This document shows positions 43,971 through 54,789 of a stretch of DNA of 64,000 bases, one piece after another. The notes beneath the pieces were generated by a model. It did no database searches and had not been told where the DNA came from. It saw only the letters and a program-made list of their open reading frames with translations. The DNA comes from Nematostella vectensis. Taxonomy: Eukaryota > Cnidaria > Anthozoa > Actiniaria > Edwardsiidae. The stretch's first letter is position 1, and every line of letters begins with the position of its first letter. A program made the translations under genes and the position numbers. Where the stretch lies: positions 22,090,502 to 22,154,501 of the forward strand of contig NC_064034.1 in assembly GCF_932526225.1 (NCBI RefSeq), given 5' to 3'.

Positions 43971-44850
43971 TTTTTATCACTAAAAAAGTCATATTATGCT
44001 CTAGTGTTTATTTACTGAATAATTATACTTTTTTTCTCTAAAAAAAAACAAATACTTTCTCCAATGAAAAATCTTATATAAAGAATTGAATTGAAAAAGT
44101 TCATTGTAATTAAATGGTCAATATCATATTTCTCACGTACTAACTTATTCAATCACGTTTAGGGAAACCTATTAAATAATACAATAAATTTTGGATAGAA
44201 CAGTATTCACACACAGTGATTTTTAGTATTGCACTGCTCTGGTTTCCTTTGTCAAAGAACTCTGCGAGGGTTAGAGTCATCACACCCCTTCGGGGATGGT
44301 CTAGAAGGCTCATAGAAGGTACTCTGGTGTGTGTATCGTCAAAATGTGTTTGGTGGCTGGGATTGACTAGCCATGAAACGTGTTTTACGGTATACATTTC
44401 AAGGTCGCTTCTTTGGCCAGACTATGAATGATTATGACATGCGAAGTTTTTCGACATTGACCTATATCGGTTGACACGAATTGCGATGACAGAGAACGAC
44501 TCCCCAGTTTACTCTTCCTGTAGGGCGTTTGAGCAGTGTCAAGCTAAACTTCGTTGCTTATGTTGCGGGGCTATAGTTTCACGGAACATCGTTATCATTT
44601 AAGAAACTTGAAACAAATGAGATGTACAAGTTATAATGACGTTTCAATTAAGAAAGTCCGAACTGAAAAATTGCAAAAGCTTTTTATTAGATGAATCGTC
44701 AAGTGGATTTTTCTGTTGTTCATGGAAAAGAAAAGTCATGTTCAACATGTATTACATTACGTAACCACATATTTTAATTTTTAGAAATATTGCCATGGAT
44801 ACCTTTTAAGTGATAACAAACGAGTAAACTACTTTTCCCATTTCCCCCAC

Positions 44851-45222
44851 TATTTTCTCCGACCATACAAAGGGCAAACCCGGGTCAGATTGGGCGAGTT
44901 CAGCAAAGCGCTGAATACACGAAATTGTGAATGGCTGTTAAGGCCAGGCGTGGCGCTTTCTGAGCTCGCCCAATGTGTCAACGAAAATATGGACATAATT
45001 AACAATACAGACATCTTACAAAATATCGAACGGATTACTGACAAAATACAACCTTTAAGACAGACGCTTCAAAACTTGGACACAACGGACAAGCAGTCAT
45101 CGGCGACTGCAAATGACATATACGATATTATGTCATTTATCACTAGACAATACTCTAGAAGTGGCCATGCAAGCCTCTTCCGGGATATTATATCAAGTAA
45201 TTTCCATAGTATTTTTCTTTAA
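44851..45222 (+). CDS. Conserved ORF at head of tandem unit 2
   Basis: Same product as 40203-40571 with Lys to Gln (RQTLQNL) and Ser to Ala (SSATAND) changes and two extra residues near FRDIISS. Still open, unlike most of the unit, which hints at coding constraint or recent origin. Confidence 0.4.
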   Translation, partial: YFLRPYKGQTRVRLGEFSKALNTRNCEWLLRPGVALSELAQCVNENMDIINNTDILQNIERITDKIQPLRQTLQNLDTTDKQSSATANDIYDIMSFITRQYSRSGHASLFRDIISSNFHSIFL

Positions 45223-45373
45223 TTATAATAAACAGAACCAAAAAGCGATAACATTTCCAAACAAAAAAATCACTATCATTGATTGTCAAAATTACGATAT
45301 CCACCTAATAGAAATGACATTATTCATGACAAATTTGAAATAAATATAAATGAATGTTTATACAAATATTGTA

Positions 45374-45592
45374 ATTTTTAAAATTTTGAATATCTTATAT
45401 ATATCTAGTAAATTATCGAATTTTGAACATCTTGTATATATCTAGTAAATTATCGAATTTTTAATATCTTGTATATATCTAGTAAATTATCGAATTTTGA
45501 ATATCTTGTATATATCTAGTAAATTATCGAATTTTGAATATCTTGTATTATCTAGTATTTTTCTTAATTATAATAATAACAATTTTCAATTC

Positions 45593-45651
<59 letters not shown>
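45374..45651. repeat. 37-bp minisatellite and long (TA)n, unit 2
   Basis: Five 37-bp copies as in unit 1, then about 28 TA dinucleotides at 45595-45651. The TA run accounts for much of the length difference between units. Confidence 0.9.
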
Positions 45652-45654
<3 letters not shown>

Positions 45655-45930
45655 CTGTGGATAGTACTATATAATTGAACAAAAATAAAAGTTTAAGTAA
45701 GACAAAGCCACCATGGAGAATCACCCGTGTGATTGCACGAAGAACGACTCCTTAGTTGACTCTTCGTGAAGGGTGTTTGAGCAGTGTTAGGCTAAACTTC
45801 GTTGATTATGTTGCGGGGCCATGGTTTCACGGCACATCGTTGCATTTATGTAATTGAAACAAATGAGATAAACGAGCAAAAATTTTGGGTTAGGTTACCG
45901 CATTGTCTTCCTCCTGGTTCTGTTCCTTTT

Positions 45931-46026
45931 TTTTTAACTGCAACAACTTTAATATACGCTATTGGAGCTGGAATTACCGCGGCTGCTGGCACCAGACTTG
46001 CCCTCCAATGGATCCTCGTTAAAGGA
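45931..46026 (-). rRNA. Antisense 18S rRNA fragment in unit 2
   Basis: Same roughly 96-nt 530-loop fragment as at 41249-41344, in the same place and orientation within the unit. The 18S part shows no change between the two copies, while the flanks differ at a few sites (for example GGCTCTGCTCC versus GGTTCTGTTCC just before it). Confidence 0.9.
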
Positions 46027-46288
46027 ACATCAAGCGGACACTTCTTATAAGAGACATTTTTAGATACATTTGATACATTTGCTACATTGTCTTTAGATGA
46101 CCAAAAATACATCCATATGGCATAGAATAGAAAACCATTATAAACAGAACAGTGCGCTTATTCACGTTATTATTTTTGCTTTCACAGGAACTTTGAACCA
46201 ACAACCTACTAAAGTAATCAAAAAGGAAGTACACCATTTTATCTTTTTATACATATATGAATGGCACTCATTTCTTTTTTCTGTGTAG

Positions 46289-46490
46289 ATGGATAACTGC
46301 TCCCATTGCAATTAAACCGCTAACACCACGCTGGCTTGCTGTGGCCGACGTGTCAACAAGCAGTGCATAGAAAAATTTTGGGTTAGGTTACCGCGCCTAC
46401 AGTACCGTACCATTTTCCATACTGTAGAGCGAGAATAAAACCCTATAATGCGGATGAACCGTTCATGTTGTCGAGTAGAGGCTACTAGTT
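46289..46490 (+). pseudogene. RING-like zinc-finger relic, unit 2
   Basis: Counterpart of 41606-41806 with the same early stop after the first knuckle (CSHCN) and a few substitutions (for example ERC replaced by a KQC-type codon change). Confidence 0.5.
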
Positions 46491-46680
46491 CGCGTTTTAC
46501 ACGCGAACTGCATGGCTCCCCCCTAAACCGTAGGTAAGACATGTTATTATGTTTTACAGATGCTACGTTTCTGGCAAAACCGGGAAACCCACTTAGTAGG
46601 AAATTTTCCGCTCCAACAGTGGCGTAGAAAAATCTGTTTTAGACGAAAACTACTCTTCAGAATATTATCTTTTAAAATTT

Positions 46681-48395
46681 GTGTATGACCGGTGGCTATT
46701 CAACACTGTGTCAGGCGCAATTCCATCTTCTGCTAGGTCAAGGCGCTCAGCCGCAACTTCTTTAGATACAAAAACTTTCTCTATAGAATATTGGCGTTGG
46801 CACCATCGTTTTTTTAGTGGAAGCACTGCAACAATACGGATATTCTACGTTGTTCATCACTATAAGCCCTTTCGAGTGGACCTTCCCCATGGGCACAGTG
46901 GTTACGTCAATCTCGAGATCTTTCTGGCAAAGGACCTACGGGACTTGCTATCCTCGAAACTCTCAACATTGTCCATATCTTAGAACAAACAGTTCGTGGA
47001 TCTCTTTGTGGATCCAACACCAATCGGTGGACGGACAACGTGTTTACTTATCTATAAGAAACCGTTGCAATGTTGAGAACTTTTTCCATCGGATCGAATT
47101 TCAAGGCAGGGGTACCGCCCACCAGCATCTTTTGGTTTGGCTTAAGAGTCTTTAGCAAGCAGACTAGGGGAGACATTCCGTGGTTAGATGCGGAGACTGC
47201 TTACTTAGTCAATGACCTTCAGCCCAGCCACAAAGATGCCTTCCCATAATGCAATGAGAGAACCTTAGTTGAAACTAATCAGAACGGCGAGGAAATGCTT
47301 TCCTTGTACCACCTCAAGACGCATTTTCTCGAAACATTCGAGCTTATATAAGCACAATCCTTCCGTTCCTCAAATGCAAAATGGATGTCCAAGATTCTGA
47401 TAAGAAATCTATGGTGCTAAGGTACGTCACCTCATACGTCTCAAAATTCCATAACCAACAAACCTCAGAATCCTTGTATTCTAGACACGTTACTCCTGCC
47501 ATGACTGGCTTCCGTCATGTGTCAGATTTAAAACCACTCGAACCAGAGATGGTTGTCACTCTCTCGTCTTTTAAGCCCGCCTGGACCAACAACCCCACAA
47601 AACATTACATTCCTCCGAAGTAACGTTGACAAAAGTGTTTTTGTAACAAAATACATGAACAGGGGCCAGGATATCTAGAACTATAGTTTGCTCCAATGGC
47701 TAAGGACGCACGATACTAACAGAAGTGTTCCCACTCCTTACTAAAGGAAAACAGCCCTTGTAGGGGTTAAGTACGTGTCAGTTTTCAATCCTTGCTTCTT
47801 TTTTTAACACTTATTTTTGAATGTACCTTTCAAGAATGTCAGTGAACTTAGACATCCAAACCATGACAGCATTCCGGAACAGTTCAAGTATTGTGCAGCG
47901 GCCCTAGCATTGCAACCAGACTATGGAACGATGATGTTGCAATTGCCACTTTATTTCGAGAACAGGGCAATAAAGAGTATTATGTAGACAATGTCTTGTC
48001 GTTTCTACATAGTACGAGGCAAATGTACCATCTCTGGCAAGTACAAGTTCTCCGTAATGAGGATTTCGTAAATAGGCCAACTCATAATGACTTCACGCTT
48101 AATGCCGAGCAACAAGTGTGCTGAATAAGCTGAAGTCATTTCTTGGTTTACGATCTCGCCATTATGGAACAGTTTTTGCAACTGTACAGCCACAACCCCA
48201 AGTAAATTATGATGATGAAGAAATCGCCGACGACGATCCACAACCTCCACTGAGAACACCACCTATCATTTAATAGAAGGATGACGAAGATCATTCATTG
48301 AATGATTGCACCAAACTGCTGTCAATCATAGGTGAGCCTGGTACTGGCAAAACGCATTGCATTAAACGTTCGAAGTAAATATGGAGGAGTTAAAA
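46681..48395 (+). pseudogene. Helitron-like Rep and helicase N-terminus, unit 2
   Basis: Same motifs as unit 1: HQH at about 47115-47140, YVTSYVSK at 47423, Walker A GEPGTGKTH at 48331. It also keeps PWLDAETAYLVNDLQP (47180-47229) and MYHLWQVQVLRNEDFVNRP (48025-48085), normal parts of the protein that unit 1 has lost. Unit 2 is thus closer to the ancestral form. Helicase motifs after motif I are absent here too. Confidence 0.75.
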
Positions 48396-48410
48396 TCTGT
48401 GTAGGACACC

Positions 48411-48764
48411 ACAACACCGAGAGCATCGAAGCTAAGAGAATTCGTGGCCAGGGAAGAAATGAATAAGCTTAACATCCTTGGAAAAAAGCTTAACACACGT
48501 AACAAGTAAGAGTTCTCCAAGGAAGATGTAGTAGATTTTGTAGAGCTGGTTTCCGAAGAAGGAGAAATCAGTCAGGTTGTGGATGACCTGCACCACCTTG
48601 GAGCTAAAATGTGGCTCTTAGGAGCACATTTCAAAGTTATAGCAGAGTTTTTCAGAAACCCCTTGAAATACGCAGAAATGTTTGTTTATCAAGGAATTCT
48701 TGTGATTCCCCTTTATATTTTTCTGTTAGAACATTGTTCAATGTTAGAATTTACGAGATACTGA
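48411..48764 (+). pseudogene. Unknown ORF at C-terminal part of unit 2
   Basis: Counterpart of 43617-43970, including the shared in-frame TAA. Translation identical in the open part. Confidence 0.35.
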
Positions 48765-49644
48765 TTTTTATCACTAAAAAAGTCATATTATGCTCTAGTG
48801 TTTATTTACTGAATAATTATACTTTTTTTCTCTAAAAAAAAACAAATACTTTCTTCAATGAAAAATCTTATATAAAGAATTGAATTGAAAAAGTTCATTG
48901 TAATTAAATGGTCAATATCATATTTCTCACGTACTAACTTATTCAATCACGTTTAGGGAAACCTATTAAATAATACAATAAATTTTGGATAGAACAGTAT
49001 TCACACACAGTGATTTTTAGTATTGCACTGCTCTGGTTTCCTTTGTCAAAGAACTCTGCGAGGGTTAGAGTCATCACACCCCTTCGGGGATGGTCTAGAA
49101 GGCTCATAGAAGGTACTCTGGTGTGTGTATCGTCAAAATGTGTTTGGTGGCTGGGATTGACTAGCCATGAAACGTGTTTTACGGTATACATTTCAAGGTC
49201 GCTTCTTTGGCCAGACTATGAATGATTATGACATGCGAAGTTTTTCGACATTGACCTATATCGGTTGACACGAATTGCGATGACAGAGAACGACTCCCCA
49301 GTTTACTCTTCCTGTAGGGCGTTTGAGCAGTGTCAAGCTAAACTTCGTTGCTTATGTTGCGGGGCTATAGTTTCACGGAACATCGTTATCATTTAAGAAA
49401 ATTGAAACAAATGAGATGTACAAGTTATAATGACGTTTCAATTAAGAAAGTCCGAACTGAAAAATTGCAAAAGCTTTTTAGTAGATGAATCGTCAAGTGG
49501 ATTTTTCTGTTGTTCATGGAAAAGAAAAGTCATGTTCAACATGTATTACATTACGTAACCACATATTTTAATTTTTAGAAATATTGCCATGGATACCTTT
49601 TAAGTGATAACAAACGAGTAAACTACTTTTCCCATTTCCCCCAC

Positions 49645-50016
49645 TATTTTCTCCGACCATACAAAGGGCAAACCCGGGTCAGATTGGGCGAGTTCAGCAA
49701 AGCGCCGAATACACGAAATTGTGAATGGCTGTTAAGGCCAGGCGTGGCGCTTTCTGAGCTCGCCCAATGTGTCAACGAAAATATGGACATAATTAACAAT
49801 ACAGACATCTTACAAAATATCGAACGGATTACTGACAAAATACAACCTTTAAGACAGACGCTTAAAAACTTGGACACAACGGACAAGCAGTCATCGGCGA
49901 CTGCAAATGACATATACGATATTATGTCATTTATCACTAGACAATACTCTAGAAGTGGCCATGCAAGCCTCTTCCGGGATATTATATCAAGTAATTTCCA
50001 TAGTATTTTTCTTTAA
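49645..50016 (+). CDS. Conserved ORF at head of tandem unit 3
   Basis: Third copy of the 40203-40571 product, differing by KAL to KAP and sharing the Ala and Ile-Ile-Ser changes with unit 2. It is open to the same stop. Confidence 0.4.
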   Translation, partial: YFLRPYKGQTRVRLGEFSKAPNTRNCEWLLRPGVALSELAQCVNENMDIINNTDILQNIERITDKIQPLRQTLKNLDTTDKQSSATANDIYDIMSFITRQYSRSGHASLFRDIISSNFHSIFL

Positions 50017-50167
50017 TTATAATAAACAGAACCAAAAAGCGATAACATTTCCAAACAAAAAAATCACTATCATTGATTGTCAAAATTACGATATCTACCT
50101 AATAGAAATGACATTATTCATGACAAATTTGAAATAAATATAAATGAATGTTTATACAAATATTGTA

Positions 50168-50367
50168 ATTTTTAAAATTTTGAATATCTTATATATATCT
50201 AGTAAATTATCGAATTTTGAATATCTTGTATATATCTAGTAAATTATCGAATTTTGAATATCTTGTATATATCTAGTAAATTATCGAATTTTGAATATCT
50301 TGTATTATCTAGTATTTTTCTTAATTATAATAATAACAATTTTCAATTCAGATATATATATATATAT
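50168..50367. repeat. 37-bp minisatellite, unit 3, about 4 copies
   Basis: One copy fewer than in units 1 and 2, followed by a short (TA)n run. Confidence 0.85.
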
Positions 50368-50933
50368 GACTGTGGATAGTACTATATAATTGAACAAAAA
50401 TAAAAGTTTAAGTAAGACAAAGCCACCATGGAGAATCACCCGTGTAATTGCAAGAAGAACGACTCCTTAGTTGACTCTTCGTGAAGGGTGTTTGAGCAGT
50501 GTTAGGCTAAACTTCGTTGATTATGTTGCCCATTGTCGTACCATTGTCCATACTGTAGAGCGAGAATAAAACCCTATAATGCGGATGAACCGTTCATGTT
50601 GTCGAGTAGAGGCTACTAGTTCGCGTTTTACATGCGAACTGCATGGCTCTCCCTAAACCCTAGGTAAGACATGTTATTATGTTTTACAGATGCTACGTTT
50701 CTGGCAAAACCGGGAAACCCACTTAGTAGGAAATTTTCCGCTCCAACAGTGGCGTAACCAATCTGTTTTAGACGAAAACCAACGACTACAACGCCAACAC
50801 AAAACGCTTAACATTTTTAAATGAAAATAATATTAATGATAACATGATTCATGATTACGACTTTTTGGAGGTTTCTCGTAAGTTGAGCAACGTTTTGTTC
50901 GTGGTCGTATTGTGACCGTAGTAAACTGTGTAG

Positions 50934-51149
50934 ATGGATAACTGCTCCCATTGCAATTTAACCTCTAATAACACGCTGCCTTGCTGTGGCCGACGTGTCA
51001 ATGAGCGGTGCATAGAAAAATTTTGGGTTAGGTTACCGCCTAAAGTACCATATCATTGTCCATACTGTAGAGCCAGAATAAAACCGTATAATGCTGAAGA
51101 ACCGTTTATGTTGGCTAGTAGAGGGTTAGAGTTCGTGGTCGTATTGTGA
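50934..51149 (+). CDS. RING-like zinc-finger ORF
   Basis: From the ATG a 71-codon frame reads MDNCSHCN, then LPCCGRRVNERCIEKFW, then YHCPYCRARI. Spacing C-x2-C, CC, C, CPYC follows a RING or RING-like treble-clef finger; the usual His before ERC is Asn, so one zinc ligand may be lost. Related relics lie in units 1 and 2 and, inverted, at 54004-54110, so this is a repeated element gene. RING proteins commonly act in ubiquitin transfer; its job here is unknown. Confidence 0.5.
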   Translation: MDNCSHCNLTSNNTLPCCGRRVNERCIEKFWVRLPPKVPYHCPYCRARIKPYNAEEPFMLASRGLEFVVVL

Positions 51150-51793
51150 CCGTTGTAAACTCGGCTAAAAAATACCATCTTGACCAATACCAGTCTTGAC
51201 AGTGTGTTGGAGAAAATAGAAAAAATGGACGATTTGGCAAGCAAGTTTCGTTGCATTTTGGCATACCATTATTTAATGAATTCAACAAGCATTTTGTCGA
51301 ACTGAGAGACACATCGTTATACTTTAAGAAAATTCAAACAATTGAAATACCACTCCAAGTGATAACAAAATGTCAATCATTAAAAAAGTACTTCAAATTC
51401 AAAAGGCCATTAACCAAGCATGCATTTACTTACATAAATTTCAATTTTTTTATGAGTACAGAAAGCCACCAGTACTTTTAAGGAGCTTCGGTTAAGTAAG
51501 TATAAATACTATTCATTACATAGCACGGTTTTAACATTATGTATGTTGAAATAATGGACTCTTTGCAAAGTAGAAATGAATTCTGATAACAAAATGTCAA
51601 ACATTAAAGGGTACTCCAAATTCAATAGGTCTATTAACCGAGAATTTGTTTACTAACATAAATTTCGATTTTTATAGAGTACAGCAAGCCTAATCTATAA
51701 TCAAGATATCAATTTAGTAAGTATGATACTAGTCAAATTAATGTTATAACAATATGCCTGTTGAATTACTGGACGTTTTGCCAATTTACAAAA

Positions 51794-52273
51794 ATGGACG
51801 GTGACGTGGACAAACACGGCAACAACGAAACAGATGACGCCCCTGTTGGAGAAGAAAATCATGCGGGAGATGTGGAAACAACTAAGAACCCGAAAGACCA
51901 AGGAAAAAGAAGAAGCAGAGAACGAAGGTCAGTTGATCTACTCACCATAATAAGCCGGAGGTCATCCGATGAAGATATCATTTCCACCGCTCAACGCATT
52001 CCTTAAGCTATGATTATAACAGTATCCAAGAAAGGTGCATCAAGAATTAACGAAGCACTGGTTTCCCACCTTCTTCAAAGTAATGACTTGCTAGGTCATA
52101 TCTGCATGGATGGAGGTCTTACAAAAGTCGCATATGTACACACAAAGAGTGGCAACAAACTTCTTTTGAAGCTAACAAATAAGAGAATAGTTTATGTACA
52201 TCCCGTTTCTTTGCTTCAAGATACACAGCAAGACGATACTGTGTGTACGAGAATAATCACCTCATATTCATAA
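51794..52273 (+). pseudogene. Unknown ORF with one internal stop
   Basis: ATG at 51794 opens an acidic then basic segment (MDGDVDKHGNNETDD, GKRRSRERRSVDLL) to a TAA at 52004. The same frame continues without a break through MIITVSKKGASRINEAL, GLTKVAYVHTKSGNKLLLKL and IVYVHPVSLL to 52273, in all about 160 codons. One TAA between two open halves suggests a recent stop in a formerly continuous protein or two adjacent small genes. No family recognised. Confidence 0.35.
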
Positions 52274-53782
52274 TGCAATCTTGTCCATGTCACAGCAGGT
52301 GTATACTGCTTTCTTGTATCACCCAATTATTAGTTTGTAAAGCAAACACTCTCTCAAGACACTGTCCATGCTTTTTTAAAGTCGATAAAACATGCAAAAA
52401 GCGGTTTGTGGCTTGATTTATAAGAGTCAATTAGGGTTTTTAGTACTAATAAATGGTCGGTCGACTGATAATGGTCGGCCGATCTGATATCTATTTAAGA
52501 TTTTATATTTTTCCAGAAATTCTGGTATGTAACCACCAACTGGGGAATTTGGATTGACCTTACTGTCATGGCTTACTTGATCATTTCGTGGTAATGAGGT
52601 GAAGATAGCTAGTGTATGAAGACATGTGGTAAACATTGTGCTTTTCATAAGATTTTTTAAGAAAAATTATTATTATATCGCTAAACAATATAAAGGAAAT
52701 CGGAGCAGTGGAATACTGAGAATGCCTGAGTGGGAATATGGTAATAGCAGTATATAAACACTGGGATTATTCAATTTAAGTGTCTGCTAAATGTTATATT
52801 TTGACTTGAAGTACATAAGAGACAATTGTGAAATCGGTGAATATTCGGTAAATAGAAATTGAGTTGATCAAAATGAAAACTGTATTGAGCAGCTGAATAT
52901 AGCAATGTCTAGATTAACCTCTATATGTTAAAAGGTTTTGACGACGCTAATGAACTTTGCTCATTTTATTATTTTCAGAAAATGCGAAAACACAAGTTTT
53001 GTAATGGAATTCAGAAATATTTTTTGGGTAATCTTGCAAAGTAATCAGATAATTAATAACGTTACAATCGACATAATGATTTAAGTGAAGCACATGGTTT
53101 AAATTAATAATTCACCTACCAGTTTCAACGTATGTTTCCTATTTGATTTCTGTGTCTTTCAATGTACATAGAGCTTTTCTGAAATAATATGACAACAACA
53201 GCTTTATGTAAGTTAAACATTTGACAATTTTGAGATTTAAACAGTTAAAAAAACACAATTGACTGGATTCTTGAGAAAAGATCATGGACAAAGGATAACT
53301 CAGCAGTGCAAACCTAAACTTGTGATATTGCATTGAAATGTTTTTACAGAAGCGATTTCTTGTAGGTTGATGAATATCACTTTTACTTCACAATGTATAA
53401 AAAAGTCCATTAATTATTAATTATTATTAAATATTAATTATTACATAATGTTATGACTGAGATTTGTACAATGGTACTTACTTAATTGAAGTCTACAGTG
53501 TCCTGGGTCACGCTGTTGTCTTGTATCAGGAATATCTGAAGAATCAAGAAATTTACAGGTAAAAACATGCTTAGACTTAGACTAGCAGTAATGTTTGTAC
53601 CAGCGTTAGTTTGGTTGACATTTTGTTGGCACATAAGGTGGCTTTCGAAGCGATATATTCTAACAACTTATATGGTTATATGGATATGTGGTTACCTAGT
53701 GCACTAATTGTTAACTATTTTCATTAGCGTTGAATATGCCATAATTTTTTTTTTTTTTTTAAATTGGTACTCAATAATTACT
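52274..53782. other. No supported gene
   Basis: AT-rich, non-coding by inspection. Short frames on both strands have no motifs. A poly-T run ends at about 53760. Confidence 0.5.
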
Positions 53783-53880
53783 TGCTGAAACTGGGGTTCA
53801 TGAGATCCCTGATAAGCTTGCTGTTTTAGAAAAACTAGAGCAAATTATAATAGCACAAAGAATTGGTTTTGAGAAAATGT
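53783..53880 (+). pseudogene. Helentron DUF6570-like fragment
   Basis: VHEIPDKLAVLEKLEQIIIA and RIGFEKM match the segment at about 27080-27150 of the Helentron in this window almost residue for residue. It is only about 100 bp long, a scrap of a related element. Confidence 0.65.
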
Positions 53881-54003
53881 ACCAGTAATGTACCAGTTAT
53901 GTCATATTTTTTCCTGCTTAGTCGATTTAACTTGGCGCCCAATACTGCCAGAAAGCTAGCATCTGGAAAAATATAAAATACAGTATGTTCTTGCCTAGTT
54001 ATT

Positions 54004-54110
54004 GTGAGGCAGCCATGCTGTTCTTGGCGGAAATGGGAACGGCATTCCAAGCCACAACAAGGCAGCATGTTTTCGACGGGCAAATTACAGTGTTGGAATT
54101 TGTTATCCAT
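54004..54110 (-). pseudogene. Inverted RING-like zinc-finger relic
   Basis: On the minus strand MDNKFQHCNLPVENMLPCCG parallels the start of the ORF at 50934 (MDNCSHCNLTSNNTLPCCG). It then breaks down. Confidence 0.5.
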
Positions 54111-54384
54111 CTACACAGAAAATATTTTTTTAAATGAGTGGCATTCATACATGTATATAAGACTATGTACTTACATTTGTAGTGCTTGTAGATCCTTTTT
54201 TTTGGCTGTGAAAGAAAATAACTATATCAGTTGTAATACAGCGCATTGTGTCGTTTGAATTTCTTTAGTTATTATTATTATTATTTTGAACGTGTCATAT
54301 GAATGTATTTCATTTAATAAAATAGTTATTGGTATGTTTCAGCTTGGACTTGCTTAATCGAAACTTGCAAATGTGCATGTTCCA

Positions 54385-54760
54385 TGAAATCTCGAAACGA
54401 TAGCCACACAACATAAGCAACAAAGTTGAACTTAACACTGGTCAAACACCCTTCACAAAGAGTCAACTAGGGATTCCTTTTCCATGGTCCCAATTTGTGT
54501 ACCAACTGATAAAACGGTCAATTTCAAAACTTCACCTGTCCTAATCATCCATAGCCTGGCCAAAGAAGTGACTTTGAAATTTATACCGTAAAACCCGTCC
54601 ATGGCTAGTTAACCCCAGCCACCTACTGTAACGCACCTCCACAATACACATCCCAGAGTACCTTCTATGGAAATTCTAGACCATCCCCGAAGGGTATGAT
54701 CACCCTGACTAACTAATTACTGACAAAGGAAATCAGGGAAGTGCAATACTAAAAGTCGCT
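54385..54760 (-). repeat. Inverted, diverged relic of the tandem-unit tail
   Basis: The complement of 54385-54495 resembles 41020-41130 and 44490-44600 (CTTATGTTG, GAAGGGTGTTTGA, ACTCTTTGTGAAGG). The complement of 54545-54755 resembles 44220-44430 (GGGATGGTCTAGAA, AGAAGGTACTCTG, AAACGTGTTTTACGG type matches). Divergence is higher than among units 1 to 3, so this is an older copy in opposite orientation. Confidence 0.7.
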
Positions 54761-54789
54761 TAGTGTGGAGAAACCTGATCACCAAGAAA

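Larger units (their letters stand above)
40202..44849 (+). mobile_element. Helitron-like tandem unit 1 (4,648 bp)
   Basis: Starts at CTATTTTCTACGACC, where similarity to units 2 and 3 begins; the flank before it is unique. Contents in order: 110-codon ORF, 37-bp minisatellite, (TA)n, zinc-finger relic split around an antisense 18S piece, Rep relic, helicase motif I only, a C-terminal unknown ORF, and a non-coding tail. The helicase after motif I is missing, so the unit is non-autonomous. Relative to unit 2 it lacks 50 bp and 61 bp inside Rep/helicase coding sequence. Confidence 0.8.
44850..49643 (+). mobile_element. Helitron-like tandem unit 2 (4,794 bp)
   Basis: Same order as unit 1. Differences: a longer (TA)n run (45595-45651), 50 bp at 47180-47229 and 61 bp at 48025-48085 that unit 1 lacks, and scattered point changes. 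Because the copies differ in this way, they are real separate copies and not a simple assembly duplicate. The junction with unit 1 is at 44849/44850 and with unit 3 at 49643/49644. Confidence 0.85.
49644..51150 (+). mobile_element. Helitron-like tandem unit 3, partial
   Basis: Begins like units 1 and 2. After GTTGATTATGTTG at about 50530 it jumps over some 600 bp, so the 18S piece is missing. It continues to about 50780 and then diverges into QRLQRQHKTLN-type sequence and a better-preserved zinc-finger ORF (50934-51149). The right part looks like a related but different family member, so unit 3 may be a chimera. Confidence 0.7.

Noticed and set aside
41249-46026. A functional rRNA gene
   Set aside because: Only about 96 nt of a roughly 1,800-nt molecule are present and they lie inside a transposon.
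44850-49643. Unit 2 as a plain assembly duplicate of unit 1
   Set aside because: It has 50-bp and 61-bp segments, a longer (TA)n run and point changes that unit 1 lacks.
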